From assembly GCA_963753725.1 (NCBI GenBank), contig CAVWDI010000029.1, positions 337,789-401,788 of the forward strand: 64,000 nucleotides of DNA. Direction: 5' to 3'. Shown in pieces: positions 61,319-64,000 of the stretch (position 1 is the stretch's first letter; each line of letters starts with the position of its first letter). Position numbers and translations under genes: made by a program. The notes under the pieces are model-generated. The model searched no databases and was not told the DNA's origin. It worked only from the letters and a program-made list of their open reading frames with translations. Source of the stretch: CAVWDI01 sp963753725. Its GTDB lineage: Bacteria; Chloroflexota; Anaerolineae; Anaerolineales; UBA4823.

Positions 61319-61471
61319 ATGTTCGTCCATCTCCATTCGCATTCATACTTCTCCTTCCTGGAAGGCGTGCCCTCTCCGGCGCAGCTTGTCCAAGCCGCGG
61401 AAAAAGAAAGCATGCCTGCGTTTGCGTTAACGGACCACCGCTCCATGACGAGCGGCCATCGAATTCTATGA
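61319..61471 (+). CDS. PHP/DnaE-type DNA polymerase, first fragment
   Basis: Starts MFVHLHSHSYFSFLEGVPSPAQLVQAA with FALTDHRSM: the N-terminal PHP domain of C-family polymerases (HLHSHS and TDH metal motifs). A shift near 61455 ends it; AIEFYDACRASGIKPILGLEIE continues in the frame of the next fragment. No Shine-Dalgarno is obvious. Confidence 0.82.
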   Translation: MFVHLHSHSYFSFLEGVPSPAQLVQAAEKESMPAFALTDHRSMTSGHRIL

Positions 61472-61622
61472 CGCATGCCGCGCCTCTGGCATTAAACCGA
61501 TCCTGGGGCTTGAAATTGAAACCAGCCTGCCCCCTCAATTTTCCCCGCTGTCCAGAGATTTACTGGTTGGAAAACTGGTCCTGCTTGCCGAGGATATTTC
61601 TGGATGGTCGAACTTATGCCGC

Positions 61623-62459
61623 TTGAGCAGCGCAGTTCAAAACGAGGCGGCATCCTCCCCTTATGCGCCTGTCACATTTGACCAGCTCTCCGAAAATTCC
61701 AGGGGATTGCTGTGCTTAACCGGCGGGGTTGATGGGCTGGTATTCAGGTTGGTGTCCCAGAACCGTGATGACGACGCCTCGTCCTTGCTGGCTGCCCTGG
61801 GTGAGGTATTCCCGGAACGTTTATATGTCCAGCTTTGGCGTCACACCTCCAACGACGATTCGACTCTGTATAAACTTGTCAGGTCAGCCCAGGATGCAAA
61901 GCTGTCCAGCGTTGCCACCCACAATATTTATTACACCCACACAGAGCAGGCAAATATCCAGCGTCTGCTGACTGGGATCCGCTTGAATAAAGAAATCACC
62001 CAGCTAAATCAGGCTTCTCTCGCTCCCCCGCAGGCATATTTCCCGGGAACAGCTGACATGCAGGCTCGTTTTTATCATTATCCCCAGGCTTTAACGACCA
62101 GCATGGAAATCGCCGATCGCTGCAACCTTGAACTACCTTTAGGGGAAACCCACTATCCAGAGATTGAACTGGAAAACAACCAGACGCCTATCCAATTGTT
62201 AAAAACGGAGGCATTAAAAGGGCGCACGGCGAACGGTACCGGACCTGTCTCCCGAAATAATAAACCGCCTCGAGCACGAGATCCAGGTTATCGAAACCAG
62301 CGGCTACACACCCCTGTTTCTGATCATGCAGGATATCGTCCAGTTCGCTCGTCAAAGCGGGATACCAATATCCTCGCGCGGTTCTGCAGCTTCTTCCCTT
62401 GTCGCACACTGTTTGGGTATAACAGACCCGGATCCAATGCGGTTGAACCTGTATTTTGA
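61623..62459 (+). CDS. PHP/DnaE-type DNA polymerase, second fragment
   Basis: The frame is open from about 61457, before the start codon given here. It carries the rest of the PHP domain: LCRLSSAVQNEA, LCLTGGVDGLVFRLV, SVATHNIYYTH and MEIADRCNLELPLGETHYPEIE. A shift near 62230 ends the true frame; the remaining ~75 residues are wrong and the protein continues at about 62230-62952. Confidence 0.85.
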   Translation: MSSAVQNEAASSPYAPVTFDQLSENSRGLLCLTGGVDGLVFRLVSQNRDDDASSLLAALGEVFPERLYVQLWRHTSNDDSTLYKLVRSAQDAKLSSVATHNIYYTHTEQANIQRLLTGIRLNKEITQLNQASLAPPQAYFPGTADMQARFYHYPQALTTSMEIADRCNLELPLGETHYPEIELENNQTPIQLLKTEALKGRTANGTGPVSRNNKPPRARDPGYRNQRLHTPVSDHAGYRPVRSSKRDTNILARFCSFFPCRTLFGYNRPGSNAVEPVF

Positions 62460-62952
62460 ACGCTTCCTGAATCCGGCGTGTGCCACGCCTCCCGATATCG
62501 ATACGGACCTTTGCTTGCGCCGCCGCGACGAAGTCATTCAATACGTCTACCAACGCTTTGGAACTGAGCGAGTCGCCATGGTGAGCACCATCAACCGTTT
62601 TCGCCGCAGGTCCGCACTGCGTGAGGTTGCGAAAGTGCATGGACTGCCTCCTGATGAGGTGCGTAAATTGGCTGACCAACTCCCCCGCCGCTGGTATGGA
62701 CCTCCCCGGCGGGATAAATCAATGGACGATCCCTTCAGCGAGTTAGCCCAGCGTTATAACACGCCCCGCTACCAGCAAATCTTCAGCGATGCGGAAGAGG
62801 TATTGGGTCTCCCCCACCATCTATCCATCCATCCCGGAGGGATGGTGATTGCGCCCGGCCCTATCAACCAGCTGGCGCCGACCCAAATGACCAACAAAGG
62901 AATCCTGGTCACCCAATTTGACCTTGAATTGATCGAACGCCTGGACTGGTGA
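62326..62952 (+). CDS. PHP/DnaE-type DNA polymerase, palm fragment
   Basis: True frame from about 62235 (DLSPEIINRLEHEIQVIETSGYTPLFLIM). Includes GIPISSRGSAASSLVAHCLGITDPDPM and PPDIDTDLCLRRRDEVIQYVYQRFG, where the two Asp of PDIDTD are the first catalytic carboxylates, then MVSTINRFRRRSALREVAKVHG. It ends LIERLDW before another shift near 62950. Confidence 0.88.
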   Translation: MQDIVQFARQSGIPISSRGSAASSLVAHCLGITDPDPMRLNLYFERFLNPACATPPDIDTDLCLRRRDEVIQYVYQRFGTERVAMVSTINRFRRRSALREVAKVHGLPPDEVRKLADQLPRRWYGPPRRDKSMDDPFSELAQRYNTPRYQQIFSDAEEVLGLPHHLSIHPGGMVIAPGPINQLAPTQMTNKGILVTQFDLELIERLDW

Positions 62953-63884
62953 AGATCGATCTGTTGGGCATCCGCGGATTATCAGTATTAGGTGATGTGG
63001 CTGATGAATTGTATAAAAAAGAGCCGGGATACGTTTCGTCACCTATTGATCTGCTTGGTTCTATCCCGGTTGACGATCCGGTTACAGCGCAAATCGTCCA
63101 GAACGGGTTGACCATCGGCTGCTTTCAAATCGAAAGCCCTGGGATGCGAGCTACGCTCGAAGAAGTAGAGGCGCGGAGCGTCGATGATATTATGGTCGCC
63201 CTGGCGCTTTACCGCCCGGGTCCCTTAACCGGCGGCCTAAAGGATGCTTTTGTCCGCCGCCATAAAGGTCAGGAACCCGCAGCTTACATACATCCCAGCT
63301 TGCAGCCGCTGCTTGAAGAGACACACGGCGTCATTCTCTACCAGGAACAGGTGCTGCGCATCGCCCACGAACTGGGGGGGGTTCAGTCTAGTGAAGCCGA
63401 TCTGCTGCGCCGGGCTATGAGCCATTTCGATCCCGGACAACAAATGATCACCCTTAAAGATAAGTTCCTTTCAAACGCTCTGGATCGTTTTGATATCCCC
63501 GAAGAGAGCGCCATTCGCATTTGGGACATGATGGCTGCATTTGCGGGATACGGTTTTCCAAAGGCGCACGCCGCATCCTACGCCCAGGTCGCCTGGCGTT
63601 CTGCTTATTGTAAATCCCATTATCCAGCCTTGTTTATGGCAGCCGTGCTCGCCAACTGGGGTGGATACTACCAGCAGAGCGTCTACCTGACAGAGGCGCG
63701 CCGTTTGGGTTTAACCATCCAGCCTCCCCTGGTAAACTATGCCGGGGCTGAATTCAGTTTACAGTATATCGATGGCGCCGAAAACCTGGTCGATCGGATT
63801 AAACCAGGTGCGCGAAACTCACCAGCCAGACCGGATCCCGCATTCAAAGTCTGCGTCCTTTTGGCAGTTTATGGGATTTCTTGA
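62949..63884 (+). CDS. PHP/DnaE-type DNA polymerase, fingers fragment
   Basis: MKIDLLGIRGLSVLGDVADEL continues directly from the previous fragment and includes the third palm Asp in KIDLLG. FQIESPGMRATL, VALALYRPGPLTGG, GVILYQEQVLRIAHELGG and AAFAGYGFPKAHAASYAQVAWRSAYCKSHYP are standard DnaE finger motifs. A shift near 63805 ends the frame. Overall the style (short PHP, FSFLEG start) is nearer to the second, error-prone DnaE type than to the replicative one. Confidence 0.9.
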   Translation: MKIDLLGIRGLSVLGDVADELYKKEPGYVSSPIDLLGSIPVDDPVTAQIVQNGLTIGCFQIESPGMRATLEEVEARSVDDIMVALALYRPGPLTGGLKDAFVRRHKGQEPAAYIHPSLQPLLEETHGVILYQEQVLRIAHELGGVQSSEADLLRRAMSHFDPGQQMITLKDKFLSNALDRFDIPEESAIRIWDMMAAFAGYGFPKAHAASYAQVAWRSAYCKSHYPALFMAAVLANWGGYYQQSVYLTEARRLGLTIQPPLVNYAGAEFSLQYIDGAENLVDRIKPGARNSPARPDPAFKVCVLLAVYGIS

Positions 63885-64000
63885 GCCGGGTCGATCCGCG
63901 TCCTGTCGAAGCCGAGAATTTGATAAAAGTTGGCGCGCTGGCAGGATTTTGGCACGATACCGGATATGCTGGCCCAGGTCGGTACCAAAAATTGGCGAGA
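63805..64000 (+). CDS. PHP/DnaE-type DNA polymerase, last visible part (cut by window end)
   Basis: Open frame to the end of the window: LTSQTRSRIQSLRPFGSLWDFLSRVDPRPVEAENLIKVGALAGF (positions ~63820-63945), matching the helix-hairpin-helix and DFxxRVD region of DnaE, then GYAGPGRYQKLA. The remainder of the gene lies outside the window. Confidence 0.8.

Noticed and set aside
1..64000. CRISPR arrays, tRNA/rRNA genes, insertion sequences
   Set aside because: No regularly spaced repeats, no T-loop (GTTCGAATC-like) plus acceptor pairs, and no transposase or terminal inverted repeats were found by eye.

Overview
The window looks like a chromosomal segment of a Chloroflexota bacterium, most probably class Anaerolineae. 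This is an inference from gene content and order: hrcA-grpE-dnaK-dnaJ-prmA and groESL both under perfect CIRCE operators, membrane-anchored TPR proteins with Thr/Pro linkers, an F420-type LLM oxidoreductase, GlgX, PolX, DUF1684, DUF6504, HdeD and DUF1269 proteins, and no recognisable outer-membrane machinery. Base composition is near 50% GC. No rRNA, tRNA, CRISPR array, insertion sequence or prophage was recognised.

Layout. 1-8.4 kb: the end of an ABC exporter, an AT-rich MOSC gene, an unknown membrane protein, a broken cysteine synthase, a ketoacyl-ACP synthase with an N-terminal zinc ribbon, and an ArsR regulator followed by a two-gene ABC-2 transporter. 8.4-17.6 kb: a mostly minus-strand envelope/stress group (DUF1684, HdeD, DUF1269, a 4-TM holin-like protein, a large NEW3-like/TM/thrombospondin-3/PD40 protein, AI-2E family transporter, MBL-fold hydrolase, MgtE). 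17.8-27.2 kb: GHMP kinase, rho with a long structured leader, a secreted transglycosylase-like protein, DNA polymerase I, DUF6504 and a CAP-LysM protein. 27.3-36.8 kb: a long minus-strand block trmD, rluA-type synthase, hrcA, grpE, dnaK, dnaJ, prmA, polX. 37-43.7 kb: two tandem TPR paralogues, groES-groEL with CIRCE, a putative small RNA or attenuated leader, and RNase J. 43.7-52 kb: UbiB-like kinase, P2-type Ca2+ ATPase, GlgX and pyruvate kinase. 52-56.2 kb: LLM oxidoreductase, pcm, a CYTH-like/CHAD protein and an overlapping ParA ATPase. 56.3-64 kb: TPR membrane protein, CopD-like protein, GNAT, a SWIM mini-protein, a RES/Xre toxin-antitoxin pair, a family-2 glycosyltransferase and a PHP/DnaE-type polymerase cut by the window end.

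How the genes work together. The two chaperone operons form one HrcA/CIRCE heat-shock regulon, with promoter and operator visible at each. The CHAD protein (a domain known to bind polyphosphate) overlaps a ParA ATPase by 4 bp, which suggests a polyphosphate-granule positioning pair; this is the most interesting candidate system. The RES/Xre pair has its own promoter overlapped by palindromic repeats.

Caution. About 25 frameshifts in 16 genes, plus one in-frame amber codon, interrupt reading frames that otherwise read through cleanly, including those of rho, polA, RNase J and the DnaE-type polymerase. Several sit in short homopolymers. Residual sequencing or assembly indels are the simplest explanation, so fragments are listed separately but should be read as single genes.
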